Origin: Veillonella sp. T11011-6
GTDB lineage: Bacteria; Bacillota; Negativicutes; Veillonellales; Veillonellaceae
Direction: 5' to 3'
Length of the DNA stretch: 64,000 bases
Assembly: GCF_002959755.1 (NCBI RefSeq)
Contig: NZ_PPCW01000004.1
Coordinates: 496,001 to 560,000, forward strand
A model generated the notes under the pieces. It saw nothing but the letters and a program-made list of their open reading frames with translations. It was not told the origin of the DNA and did not search any database. This document shows positions 42,521 to 53,456 of this stretch, piece by piece (within the stretch, counting starts at the first letter, position 1; each line of letters begins with the position of its first letter). A program made the position numbers and the translations under genes.

Positions 42521-43633
42521 ATGCATATTACATTCCCAAAAGCAAATCTCCAAAAAGCAATCAATGTATTGCAAAAGGTATCTCAAAATAAAACAAGCTC
42601 CAACTTACCAGGTGCTATCTACATGACAACAAAAAATGGTCAAGTAGAATTACAAGGCAACGACTTTGAGCTTGGTATTCGTTTAACCATCGACGGCGAC
42701 ATCAAAGAACCTGGCACATTAGTTGTAGGTTCCCGCTATTTCCAAGAATTAATTCGCAAATTGCCTGGCGATACCATCGAGCTTTACAAACCAGAAGATG
42801 GCAATTCTTTAACAATCACATCTGGCTCTTCCGAATTCAACTTAGTAACATTACATCCAGATGATTTCTCCTTAGTTGAACAAATTCACGACCAAGATCA
42901 TGTAAACATCGATAGCTTTGCAATGAAAGAACTCATCGATTTAACAAATTACGCAGCTGCTACTGACGAAGATCGTCCTGTATTTACTGGTGCTCTTCTT
43001 GAAATCAAAGAAAATGAAGTAACAATGGTTGCTACTGATACACACCGTATGGCTGTTAAGAAAATTACCATCGATGAACCAGCAACTACGCCAATGCGCG
43101 CTATCATTCCTACAAAAACATTGGCTGAAGTATCTCGTTTGTTACCAACAGATAATCCAGCCATGATCAACATCATTTGGAACCGCACACAAATCGTGTT
43201 CAACTTTGAATCTATTTATATTATTTCTCGTTTGATCGAAGGTACTTACCCTGAATATGAAAAGGTAATTCCTTCCCAATTCGATTCTAGCGCTGTTATC
43301 GACCGCCGCGAATTCGCTGGTGCTGTTGACCGCGTATCCTTATTGGCTAAAGACATCAGCTATAACGTAATTCGTTATGATTGGGCTGAAAGTAATGTAA
43401 CATTGTCTACTCAAAATACTGAAATTGGTATGGCAAAAGAAGACGTAGCTGTTGAATTTAAAGGCACACCTTTCACAATCTCCTTCAACGGTCGCTACAT
43501 CTCTGACATCTTGCGCCACAGCACAGGCGACAATATCCACTTGTTCTTAAAACAAAACGGTCCTGTTGTTATTCGCCAAGACAATAATCCGAACTATACA
43601 TACGTAGTAACACCAGTTCGTACGAATGCATAA
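42521..43633 (+). CDS. dnaN: DNA polymerase III beta sliding clamp
   Basis: 370 residues, the normal clamp length of three repeated domains. Recognisable blocks are MHITFPKANLQKAINVLQKVS, the ELQGNDFELGI strand, VGSRYFQELIRKLP, TDTHRMAVKK in domain 2, LIEGTYPEYEKVIPS and the C-terminal FLKQNGPVVIRQDNNPNYTYVVTPVRTNA. It encircles DNA and tethers polymerase III and other partners. AAGGAGTAACAT precedes the ATG. It lies just downstream of the unwinding region. Confidence 0.97.
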   Translation: MHITFPKANLQKAINVLQKVSQNKTSSNLPGAIYMTTKNGQVELQGNDFELGIRLTIDGDIKEPGTLVVGSRYFQELIRKLPGDTIELYKPEDGNSLTITSGSSEFNLVTLHPDDFSLVEQIHDQDHVNIDSFAMKELIDLTNYAAATDEDRPVFTGALLEIKENEVTMVATDTHRMAVKKITIDEPATTPMRAIIPTKTLAEVSRLLPTDNPAMINIIWNRTQIVFNFESIYIISRLIEGTYPEYEKVIPSQFDSSAVIDRREFAGAVDRVSLLAKDISYNVIRYDWAESNVTLSTQNTEIGMAKEDVAVEFKGTPFTISFNGRYISDILRHSTGDNIHLFLKQNGPVVIRQDNNPNYTYVVTPVRTNA

Positions 43634-43708
43634 AAGTAAAAGCAGGGCAGTAGTCAATGGAGGAGCTTGCGACGACAGGGAAACTGCATCGCTTTGTTCC
43701 GAACGTAA

Positions 43709-43743
43709 AATTTTCTAGGCTACAACGTAGCCTAAAGAAAATT
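43709..43743 (+). terminator. Hairpin after dnaN, possible terminator
   Basis: AATTTTCTAGGCTAC pairs with GTAGCCTAAAGAAAATT with a 2-base bulge. There is no clear T run after it, so termination is uncertain. Confidence 0.4.
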
Positions 43744-43764
43744 CACAGTGAGGAACTGTACTCT
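43731..43764 (+). repeat. Dispersed 35-base repeat, copy 2
   Basis: CCTAAAGAAAATT followed by CACAGTGAGGAACTGTACTCTG. It matches the minus strand of 34934-34968 except at three or four positions. It overlaps the right arm of the hairpin after dnaN. Confidence 0.65.
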
Positions 43765-43940
43765 GGTACTAAATAATTAATAATGTTAAAGACAGTCTGT
43801 TATTAGTTTATTGATAAAAATATCAGAATTCTGTATATCTCACTGAATTAATATACATATTTTTATTAGGTAATGATGATTAAAAGTCATCGTTACCTAA
43901 TTCCCATATAGTTATAAATTGTCCACTATAGGAGGACGTT

Positions 43941-44174
43941 ATGAAAGAGCAACAGCAGGTACCCATTCATACGGAGTACATTCAAATTGATCAGTTGTTG
44001 AAGTTAGAAGGAATCATCGAAACAGGTGGTCAAATTAAATCCTTTATCGATGAAGGTATTCTTACTTTGAATGGTCAGGTTGTCACAGAAAAGCGCAAGA
44101 AATGCCGCGTTGGCGATGTGATTTCTTGCGAAGGTCTCGATGTAGATCTCGTGATTACTCAAGAGGAGGCATAA
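43941..44174 (+). CDS. S4-domain RNA-binding protein (YaaA/RlbA type)
   Basis: 77 residues, almost only an S4 fold: YIQIDQLLKLEGIIETGGQIKSFIDEGILTLNGQVVTEKRKKCRVGDVIS. This protein is found between dnaN and recF in many Firmicutes (yaaA in Bacillus) and probably binds rRNA or tRNA. The GTG of recF lies 3 bases after its stop, so translation is coupled. TAGGAGGACGTT precedes the ATG. It is the first gene of a tight run through gyrB. Confidence 0.92.
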   Translation: MKEQQQVPIHTEYIQIDQLLKLEGIIETGGQIKSFIDEGILTLNGQVVTEKRKKCRVGDVISCEGLDVDLVITQEEA

Positions 44175-44177
44175 TCG

Positions 44178-45278
44178 GTGAGAATTGACTCACTGCAATT
44201 ATTCCAGTTTCGTAATTACAAGGATGTAACGATTCAGTTTAATCCGGAGATTATCGTTTTGTACGGCACTAATGGGGCTGGTAAGACGAATATCCTCGAA
44301 TCTATTTATGTGGGTACCATTGGTAAAAGCCATCGTACCAACGATACGTCAGACATGCTCTTGTTCAATGCTGAGGAAGCTGGCATTGTAGTCAAGTTCG
44401 AGAAAAAGGATACGCCACAAAAGGTAAATATCAAGTTATTCCGCCAAGGCCCTAAGGATATTCGCTTAAACGATACTAAAATATCTCAAAAGGAACTGAT
44501 TGGTACATTAAATACAGTTATATTCTGTCCTGAAGATTTACAACTCATTAAGGGTACGCCGTCTGGACGTAGACGTTTTCTCGATATGGAAATTTCTCAG
44601 ACTAGTGCTACCTATTATCATCAGTTGATGCAGTATAATCGGTTATTACAGCAGCGTAATGCAATCCTTAAAGAATATAGAGGGAAGAAAAACATTCCTC
44701 TTGAAGAATGGGATTTGCAATTAGCCGATATGGCGAGCTTTATCGTAAAGAAACGGTTAGAAAGCTTGAAGAAAATCAATCTTCTCATCGATTTGATGAA
44801 CCGTAAATTGACGGGTGGCCTTGAGAATTTGACCATCGGTTATGAACAGCCTTATATGGACAATGGTTCATTAGAGTATACAAAGGAAGGCTTTTACGAG
44901 CGCATTAAAGTAGCGTTGCCGCAGGATCGTCATCGGATGACCACTAGCGTAGGTCCTCATCGCGATGATTTACGATTCTTTTCCGATGAGATGGATTTAA
45001 AGAAATTTGGATCCCAAGGGCAGCAACGAACGGCTGTATTGTCCTTAAAGTTAAGCGAGCTTGAGTTTATCAAGTCCGAGGTTGGGGAATATCCAGTTCT
45101 GCTACTAGATGATGTATTGAGCGAACTTGATGAATCGAGACGAGCGAATTTATTGCAGTTTATTCATAAACGTATTCAAACATTTATTACTACTACAGAT
45201 ATTCACGATTTTAAAGATTTGAAATCGGTTCAATTTATTTCTTGTGAAGGGGGAAAGGTTCAGTATGGACAGCCTTGA
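44178..45278 (+). CDS. recF: DNA replication and repair protein RecF
   Basis: 366 residues. SMC-like ATPase of the RecFOR pathway that loads RecA at gaps. The Walker A LYGTNGAGKTNILESIYV is near residue 33, the ABC signature region is in FGSQGQQRTAVLSLKLSELEFI, and Walker B with the D-loop is VLLLDDVLSELDESRR. The start codon is GTG with GAGGAGG upstream inside the S4 gene end. The next gene begins inside its last five codons. Confidence 0.96.
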   Translation: MRIDSLQLFQFRNYKDVTIQFNPEIIVLYGTNGAGKTNILESIYVGTIGKSHRTNDTSDMLLFNAEEAGIVVKFEKKDTPQKVNIKLFRQGPKDIRLNDTKISQKELIGTLNTVIFCPEDLQLIKGTPSGRRRFLDMEISQTSATYYHQLMQYNRLLQQRNAILKEYRGKKNIPLEEWDLQLADMASFIVKKRLESLKKINLLIDLMNRKLTGGLENLTIGYEQPYMDNGSLEYTKEGFYERIKVALPQDRHRMTTSVGPHRDDLRFFSDEMDLKKFGSQGQQRTAVLSLKLSELEFIKSEVGEYPVLLLDDVLSELDESRRANLLQFIHKRIQTFITTTDIHDFKDLKSVQFISCEGGKVQYGQP

Positions 45279-46167
45279 TCTTTGTTTACCAAAGGCCTTA
45301 TCAAAACTGAATTTACTGGAACAATATAAATTAAATACCCTCGTTCACAAGTGGCGTGATGTAGTGGGCGATGTCATTGCGGAGCATACAAAAATTGTGT
45401 CTATCAAGCCTCCAGATATGGTAATTAGTGCAGATAATTCTATGTGGATGCAAGAATTACAGATGCAAAAACGGCGTATCATCGAGGCGATAAACAAATA
45501 TTACCATCAAGAGGTCATCACCGATATTCGCTTTATTATGAAACGTCAGAGCTATGTGAAAGCAAATACTGATACATCTATTTCATTACCTGATGAACAG
45601 ATTATTACAAAACGGATTAACTTTGGAGATATCGTGCTTTCAAAAGAAGACGTAGAAGCCATCGATAAATCGTTAGAGAAGACAGATAACGAAGAATTAA
45701 AGGCTGCTTTCAGAAAAGTACAAATTACGGCTCGAAAGCGGGAAATCTATTTAGAGCAGCATGGTTATCATCGTTGTAAGCGATGTGGCATGCATATGGA
45801 ATCTAAAAAAGAAATCTGTCCGACCTGTGAATATGAATTGCATCGAGCTCATATTAAGGACATTAAGGCGGTCATTAGAAAGTATCCGTACTTTAAATAC
45901 AGCGACTGTCAGCAGTTTATACAATGTACCTTCCCAGACTTTGCAGAAGCCATGCGGGAATCTATATACTTTTACTTAGATAAAATTTATAAAGGGTCCA
46001 TTAATCGCCGTCATATGTATATGGTGGCTATGCTCATCACTCATAAGAAGCCTGATGAGCTAACGGACCAGAACGTTATTAATTTGTGCAACAAATATCG
46101 ATCTAAGTTCCTTGCTGAAGAGGAACAGCGGAAAATCGATTCATTAAATGGGACATTAGAAAAGTAG
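45265..46167 (+). CDS. dciA: DciA-like (DUF721) protein with zinc ribbon
   Basis: 300 residues. The first 95 match DUF721/DciA, the ancestral loader or operator of the replicative helicase DnaB: LPKALSKLNLLEQYKLNTLVHKWRDVVGDVIAEHTK, the IKPPDMVISADNSMWMQELQMQKRRIIEAINKYY KH-like fold. The middle is helical, then comes a C-x-x-C/C-x-x-C ribbon (CKRCGMHMESKKEICPTC, about 172-190) and a helical C-terminal domain of about 100 residues. Most DciA proteins are much shorter, so the zinc ribbon and tail are an addition. ATG 45265 overlaps recF by 14 bases and is preceded by GGGGGAAAGG. Confidence 0.85.
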   Translation: MDSLDLCLPKALSKLNLLEQYKLNTLVHKWRDVVGDVIAEHTKIVSIKPPDMVISADNSMWMQELQMQKRRIIEAINKYYHQEVITDIRFIMKRQSYVKANTDTSISLPDEQIITKRINFGDIVLSKEDVEAIDKSLEKTDNEELKAAFRKVQITARKREIYLEQHGYHRCKRCGMHMESKKEICPTCEYELHRAHIKDIKAVIRKYPYFKYSDCQQFIQCTFPDFAEAMRESIYFYLDKIYKGSINRRHMYMVAMLITHKKPDELTDQNVINLCNKYRSKFLAEEEQRKIDSLNGTLEK

Positions 46168-46180
46168 AGGAGGCATTCCT

Positions 46181-46429
46181 ATGTACGTTCATATTGGGGA
46201 TACCGTTTCCGTGCCTATCGAATCCATCATTACCATGGTGCACGCCAAGGGCGGAAAATCCCATAAAAGTCCTATTCATCACTATGAGAGCTTAGAGTAT
46301 ATCGCCATGGTACCAGAGGAGCAGATCAAGACCTATGTGGTCACTGATGATTGCGTTTATGGATCTGGTGTTAGTATTAAGACTTTAATGAGACGAATTG
46401 ATGAGTTTTATAGTATAATAAAGAGATAA
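46181..46429 (+). CDS. remB: RemB/YaaB-like DUF370 protein
   Basis: 82 residues: MYVHIGDTVSVPIESIITMVHAKGG, then EYIAMVPEEQIKTYVVTDDCVYGSGVSIKTLMRRIDEFY. This is the extracellular-matrix regulatory protein B family (YaaB in Bacillus), which lies between recF and gyrB there as well. The role of the family outside Bacillus is unknown; the related RemA is a DNA-binding regulator of matrix genes. It starts 13 bases after the previous gene with AGAGGAGGC upstream. Confidence 0.9.
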   Translation: MYVHIGDTVSVPIESIITMVHAKGGKSHKSPIHHYESLEYIAMVPEEQIKTYVVTDDCVYGSGVSIKTLMRRIDEFYSIIKR

Positions 46430-48406
<1,977 letters not shown>

Positions 48407-48416
48407 GAGGTGACCC

Positions 48417-49898
48417 ATGGCTGAAAATCAAAATAATAATGTAGAGTTTACCTCTAATAAAGATCAACATTTAAAACGTTCCCTAAAAGCGCGTCATATG
48501 AATATGATTGCTTTAGGTGGCGCTATCGGTACTGGCTTATTCGTAGCTGGTGGTGAGGTAGTAAGTACAGCAGGCCCTGGTGGTGCGCTTGTAGCTTACG
48601 GCCTTATCGGTATTATGGTGTACTTCCTCATGACATCTCTTGGTGAAATGGCTACGTACTTGCCGATTCCTGGTTCCTTTGGGACTTATGCAAAACGTTA
48701 TGTAGACCCTGCCTTCGGTTTTGCCTTAGGTTGGAACTATTGGTTTAACTGGGCTATTACATTGGCTGCTGAAGTATTAGCAGGGGCGCTGATCATGAAA
48801 TATTGGTTCCCTGATGTGCCTGCCATCGTATGGTCTGCTCTGTTCTTGCTCGTTTTATTCGGCTTGAACTATTTGTCTACTCGTTCCTTTGGTGAAAGTG
48901 AATACGTATTCTCTAGCATCAAGGTTATTACTGTATTCGTATTCCTATTCTGCGGATTCATGCTTATCTTTGGCATTGGTGGCACATCTCCAGGATTTGC
49001 AAACTGGACAGTAGGGGAAGCGCCATTCGTAGGTGGCTGGGAATCTATTCTTGCCATCTTTATGGTAGCTGGTTTCTCCTTCCAAGGTACTGAGCTTATC
49101 GGCGTAGCAGCTGGTGAAGCAGAAGACCCTGAAAAGAACGTGCCAAAAGCGATTAATACAATCTTCTGGCGTATTCTATTGTTCTATATCGGTGCTTTCA
49201 CAGTTATCGGTTTCTTAATTCCGTACACTGATCCAAATCTGTTGAATTCTAGTGTAGAGAATGTATCTATTTCTCCATTTACACTCGTATTTGACCGCTT
49301 TGGTTTTGCCTTTGCTGCTAGCTTTATCAATGCTATCATCTTAACGGCAGTACTCAGTGCTGGTAACTCTGGTTTATATTCTTCTACACGTATGCTTTAC
49401 GCACTCGCTAAAGAAGGTCAAGCACCAAAAATCTTCGCTAAGCTTAATAGCCGTGGCGTTCCAGTGCCAGCATTAATCTTAACAACAGCAATCGGTTTAT
49501 TTGCATTCCTTACAAGCTTCATCGGCGAAGGTACTGCATATACTTGGATTGTTAATATCTCCGGTCTTTGCGGCTTTATCGCATGGGTTGGTATCGCTGT
49601 TTCTCACTATCGTTTCCGCCGTGCTTTCATTGCACAAGGTAGAGATCTTAGTGAATTACCTTACAAAGCGTGGTTGTTCCCAATTGGTCCAATCTTGGCG
49701 TTCATCCTTTGCGTCATCATCATTGCTGGCCAAAACTACTCTGCTTTCACAGGCGATACAATCGACTGGTATGGCGTATCCGTTGCGTACATTGGATTGC
49801 CAATCTTCTTCGCAGTATACTTAGGTTACAAATACATCAAGAAAACAAAACTTGTTCCATTGAAAGAGGTTAACCTAGACCGCGATTTCGATAAATAA
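48417..49898 (+). CDS. Amino-acid permease of the APC superfamily (AAT family)
   Basis: 493 residues, twelve membrane segments. The N-terminal block LKRSLKARHMNMIALGGAIGTGLFVAGGEVVSTAGPGGALVAYGLIG with the GxGxG-like loop, GEMATYLPIPGSFGTYA and ALGWNYWFNWAITLAAEV identify the amino-acid transporter (AAT) family; the closest described members are lysine and basic amino-acid permeases of the LysP type. Substrate cannot be fixed from sequence alone. It starts 10 bases after gyrB with GAGGTGACCC, an unusual partner for gyrase, and ends the plus-strand operon at a strong terminator. Confidence 0.9.
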   Translation: MAENQNNNVEFTSNKDQHLKRSLKARHMNMIALGGAIGTGLFVAGGEVVSTAGPGGALVAYGLIGIMVYFLMTSLGEMATYLPIPGSFGTYAKRYVDPAFGFALGWNYWFNWAITLAAEVLAGALIMKYWFPDVPAIVWSALFLLVLFGLNYLSTRSFGESEYVFSSIKVITVFVFLFCGFMLIFGIGGTSPGFANWTVGEAPFVGGWESILAIFMVAGFSFQGTELIGVAAGEAEDPEKNVPKAINTIFWRILLFYIGAFTVIGFLIPYTDPNLLNSSVENVSISPFTLVFDRFGFAFAASFINAIILTAVLSAGNSGLYSSTRMLYALAKEGQAPKIFAKLNSRGVPVPALILTTAIGLFAFLTSFIGEGTAYTWIVNISGLCGFIAWVGIAVSHYRFRRAFIAQGRDLSELPYKAWLFPIGPILAFILCVIIIAGQNYSAFTGDTIDWYGVSVAYIGLPIFFAVYLGYKYIKKTKLVPLKEVNLDRDFDK

Positions 49899-49909
49899 TA
49901 ACATAATTA

Positions 49910-49947
49910 GACCTGTTCATTATGAAATAGTGAACAGGTCTTTTTTT
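49910..49947 (+). terminator. Terminator after the permease gene
   Basis: GACCTGTTCA pairs with TGAACAGGTC, extended by imperfect pairs, followed by T7. It ends the gyrB-permease transcript. Confidence 0.93.
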
Positions 49948-50020
49948 GTGATTGTATTAATGTGAAAGCCTTGCTATAATTAATCAAAATATATTGTAGT
50001 CAATTAGAGAGGATACAATT

Positions 50021-50338
50021 ATGATTATTACTACAACTATGCATATTGAAAACAAACCTGTTCAAGAGTACAAAGGTATCGTATTTGGTGAGGTCGTAGA
50101 AGGCCGTAACTTTGTGAAAGATTTTATGTCTGGTATTCGCGACATCGTTGGTGGCCGTAGTGGCAGCTATGAAGATTCTTTGATGAGTGCCCGCCAAGCA
50201 GCCCTCGATGAAATGTCTCAACGGGCTTCTAAAATGGGTGCTAATGCTATTATTGGCGTATCCTTCCAATACAGCACAGTAGGTGCAGAAAACGGTATGC
50301 TCATGGTTACATGCAATGGCACAGCCGTTGTAGTTTAA
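50021..50338 (+). CDS. YbjQ/UPF0145 (DUF74) protein
   Basis: 105 residues: YKGIVFGEVVEGRNFVKDFMSGIRDIVGGRSGSYEDSLMSARQAALDEMSQRASKMGANAIIGVSFQYSTVG. This is the complete YbjQ family pattern, a pentameric fold sometimes labelled heavy-metal-binding. No function has been demonstrated. It has no signal peptide. It is a single-gene unit between two terminators, with GAGAGGATACAATT before the ATG. Confidence 0.92.
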   Translation: MIITTTMHIENKPVQEYKGIVFGEVVEGRNFVKDFMSGIRDIVGGRSGSYEDSLMSARQAALDEMSQRASKMGANAIIGVSFQYSTVGAENGMLMVTCNGTAVVV

Positions 50339-50346
50339 TAGGTAAT

Positions 50347-50394
50347 AAAAATCCCCCTAATAATAGTGTTAAAACTATATTAGGGGGATTTTTT
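50347..50394. terminator. Bidirectional terminator between ybjQ-like and RND genes
   Basis: AAAAATCCCCCTAATA pairs with its complement ending in TTTTTT. It serves both converging genes and includes the last base of the RND gene stop. Confidence 0.92.
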
Positions 50395-53300
50395 TATTTT
50401 ATCTTATACCATGTTGCATACATAACTGGTAGTACGATAAGTGTTAGTACTGTTGCCACTAGTAAGCCGCCGCTGAAGGCGATAGCAAGTGGACTCCAGA
50501 ATACAGATCCCATGAGAGGAATCATGCCTAAAATCGCTGCGATTGCAGTGAGCATGATAGGTCGGAAACGAAGTGTAGCGGAGTTGATAATCGCTTCACG
50601 AGGTTCTTGACCTTCTGCTTTGTGGATTTCGATTTGGTCTAACAAGATAATGGAGTTACGGATGATCATACCCGAAAGGGCAATGATGCCAAGAATAGCC
50701 ATAAAGCCCAATGGCGTTCTCGTAATATTCAGAGCCAATACAACGCCGATTAATCCGAGAGGAGCTGTGAGCAAAGCCATAAACATGAGGGCGATACGCT
50801 TTAATTGGAACATGAGGATTGTCATGATCATAAAGAGCATAATCGGCATTGGTGTTAACAGATTTTGTACAGCTGTTACGCTCTTTTCAGCGGCTCCATC
50901 AAGTTCAATGGTATATCCTGTAGGCAAGGAATCGCGAATGTCTTGTAAGGATTTATACACTTCTTTAGTTTTCGCATTGCCTAGGACGCCAGCATTTACA
51001 TTAGCGTGAATGCTGATGGTTGGCATCATGTTGCGATGCCAGATAATACCATCCTCTTGAGTCATGGTGATGGTTGCAATTTGGCTAAGCGGTACGTAGG
51101 AACCATTACCTGTTTGAATTGGTAAGGAGGATAGAGCACTTAAGTTGTGTTGTTCATTATCTCCTAAACGGAATGTCACAGGAATTGTTTGGTTACCTTC
51201 GTAGTATTCACCAGATTTAGTGCCAGATAATAGGCTTTGTAAGTGTAAGGATACGGCATAGCTATCGATACCGAGTAAGCGAGCCTTGTTAGGATCGATA
51301 TGGATATTGGCTACTGGTTCTGTATCTGGCCAGTCAAAGGCTATGTTATGTAAATCCTTGTCGCCTTGCATCTTCTCTTTTATCTTGTTGGCAATTTCTT
51401 TTACCACCTTTTGATCAGGTCCAGAAACGCGGAGCATCACTGGATATTTAGATGGTGGACCAATTTGTAAGAACTGCGTATTTACAAGGGCAGATGGGAA
51501 TTCTTCATTTAAGTATGGCGTCAATTCTGCATATAATTTATCGCGGTCCTCTAAGGATTTTGTGACGATTACATATTGCAAGAAATTGTTCCGTTGTAAT
51601 TCCGGTTCCAAGGTGAGGACGAAACGTGGAGAACCTTGTCCAATGTAGGATGTAAAGGTGGAAATATGTTCGTTACCTTGTAAGTGTTCGTCGATGATTT
51701 TAGCTTGGTTTGTAGTATATTCGATGGACGAACTTTGAGGAAATTGCATAGATACTATGATTTCATTACGCGTTGATGATGGGAAAAATTCCTGTTTAAT
51801 CAATGGTAGTGAAAGTAGGGATAACAGAAAAGCACCTAAGGTTATGAGTAATACGACCTTATGATGTCCTAAGGCCCAATGTAACAGTTTTTCAAACTTA
51901 TCATAGAATGTAACACTGAGCTTATGCATGATACGGTCTCGTTTGTTCCATTCTGATTCAGGTTTTGGAGCCTTGTTTTCGATAATTTTATAACCGAGAA
52001 CAGGGCTGACGAGAACAGAGGCGAACCAAGATAGGATGAGCGCCATAAATACAACGATGGATAGAGATTTTGTAAACTCTGCTACCATGCCTTCTGCGAG
52101 TGCTAATGGCAAGAAGCCAGTACAGGTAATGAGCGTACCAGATAGCATAGGGAACGCTGTCGATTGATAAGCAAAGGTGGCAGATCTAAAGTGCCCCCAA
52201 CCTTCTTCGAGCTTAACGCTCATCATTTCTACAACGATGATGGCATCGTCTACGAGGAGGCCTAGAGCCAGTATTAATGCACCTAGACTAACCTTGTGCA
52301 GATAAATGCCATTTTCATACATCAAAATGAATGTGGTAGATACAACGACTGGAATAGTGAGGGCTACGACCACACCTGTACGCAAGCCAAGAGATGCAAA
52401 GCTTACGAGCAATACGATGGCGATGGCTTCAAATAAGGATTGTGAGAAGTCCCCAATGGATTCCTTAACAATATGTGGCTGGTTAGATACTTGATCGAGT
52501 TCAAGGCCTGCAGGGATGGTTTTCTTCAACTCTGCTAGCTTTTTGTCGATAGCTTCACCAAATTCCACATTGTTAGCCCCAGCATCCATGGAAATGGCAA
52601 TACCGATAGCTGGCTTGCCTTCATAGTAGAATTGAGGATTGCTAGGGTCTTGGTATGTCATGGTCACATCAGCCATGTCGCCGAGGCGCAAGGTTTGATT
52701 ATTGATGCGAATTGGCATATCTTGTACGGCTTGTGGACTATCGAATAGACCGTTCACGCGGAGATATACATTATTCGTATCCGTCGTAATCATACCAGCT
52801 GGAACCATCATACTTTGCTGTTTAATAGCTGTTAATAGCTGTTGTGTACTGATTTTATAGGATGCTAATTTATCCTTATTAATCGTTACATTAAGGGTTT
52901 GTTGTTGAACCCCAATGAGGCTGATTTTCTTAACGTTTGGAACAGATAAAAGCTGACGTTTTAAGTCTTCTGCTTGTTGACGCTTTTCTTCGTACGAGAA
53001 TTCATCGCCGCTAATAGCGTAGATAATGCCGTATACATCATCGAATCTGTCGTTGATGGTCGGTCCTTGAACACCTTGTGGTAATGACTTCCATTCATCG
53101 TTAATCATGTTCCGCGCTTCTTCCCAAGCGGGACGGATTTTATCGGATGGTAGATTTTCTTTCAGATTAATATAAATAACTGATTTGCTGCCATCTGTGA
53201 AAGATTTTGTATAATCGACGCCAGGTAGGTCGCGCAGTTTTTCTTCTAATTTGTCCGTTACCTGATCCGACATTTCTTGTGGGGAAGCCCCCGGCCAAGC

Positions 53301-53456
53301 AACGCCGACTACCATGGTGCGCATCGTAAAGTCTGGGTCTTCCATACGTCCCATATGGTTGTATGAAAAGATACCAAAGGTAAGGAGCACAGCCATGAAG
53401 TAGTAGATAATGGACTTATGTTTGAGGGCCCATTCGGCTAAGTTAAATTGTTTCAT
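50394..53456 (-). CDS. RND-family efflux transporter (AcrB-like)
   Basis: 1020 residues, the normal length of an inner-membrane RND pump: a membrane helix at the N-terminus, a large periplasmic loop, membrane helices 2-6, a second loop and helices 8-12. The proton-relay Asp pair is in helix 4 (ALGLLVDDAIIVVEMM). The N-terminal block MGRMEDPDFTMRTMVVGVAWPGASPQEMSDQVTDKLEEKL is that of the HAE-1-like subgroup found in Firmicutes-type diderms. It would export hydrophobic drugs or envelope components, driven by protons. It starts 4 bases before the end of the adaptor gene (ATGA overlap). No TolC-type gene is in the window. Confidence 0.95.
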   Translation of the reverse strand: MKQFNLAEWALKHKSIIYYFMAVLLTFGIFSYNHMGRMEDPDFTMRTMVVGVAWPGASPQEMSDQVTDKLEEKLRDLPGVDYTKSFTDGSKSVIYINLKENLPSDKIRPAWEEARNMINDEWKSLPQGVQGPTINDRFDDVYGIIYAISGDEFSYEEKRQQAEDLKRQLLSVPNVKKISLIGVQQQTLNVTINKDKLASYKISTQQLLTAIKQQSMMVPAGMITTDTNNVYLRVNGLFDSPQAVQDMPIRINNQTLRLGDMADVTMTYQDPSNPQFYYEGKPAIGIAISMDAGANNVEFGEAIDKKLAELKKTIPAGLELDQVSNQPHIVKESIGDFSQSLFEAIAIVLLVSFASLGLRTGVVVALTIPVVVSTTFILMYENGIYLHKVSLGALILALGLLVDDAIIVVEMMSVKLEEGWGHFRSATFAYQSTAFPMLSGTLITCTGFLPLALAEGMVAEFTKSLSIVVFMALILSWFASVLVSPVLGYKIIENKAPKPESEWNKRDRIMHKLSVTFYDKFEKLLHWALGHHKVVLLITLGAFLLSLLSLPLIKQEFFPSSTRNEIIVSMQFPQSSSIEYTTNQAKIIDEHLQGNEHISTFTSYIGQGSPRFVLTLEPELQRNNFLQYVIVTKSLEDRDKLYAELTPYLNEEFPSALVNTQFLQIGPPSKYPVMLRVSGPDQKVVKEIANKIKEKMQGDKDLHNIAFDWPDTEPVANIHIDPNKARLLGIDSYAVSLHLQSLLSGTKSGEYYEGNQTIPVTFRLGDNEQHNLSALSSLPIQTGNGSYVPLSQIATITMTQEDGIIWHRNMMPTISIHANVNAGVLGNAKTKEVYKSLQDIRDSLPTGYTIELDGAAEKSVTAVQNLLTPMPIMLFMIMTILMFQLKRIALMFMALLTAPLGLIGVVLALNITRTPLGFMAILGIIALSGMIIRNSIILLDQIEIHKAEGQEPREAIINSATLRFRPIMLTAIAAILGMIPLMGSVFWSPLAIAFSGGLLVATVLTLIVLPVMYATWYKIK

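Larger units (their letters stand above)
43634..43940. other. Intergenic region between dnaN and the S4 gene
   Basis: It contains a GCAGT/ACTGC hairpin near 43652-43686, a 15-bp hairpin (43709-43723 with 43727-43743) and copy 2 of the dispersed 35-base repeat. The rest is AT-rich. No gene is seen. The length and hairpins suggest that dnaN transcription ends here and a new promoter serves the recF operon. Confidence 0.5.
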
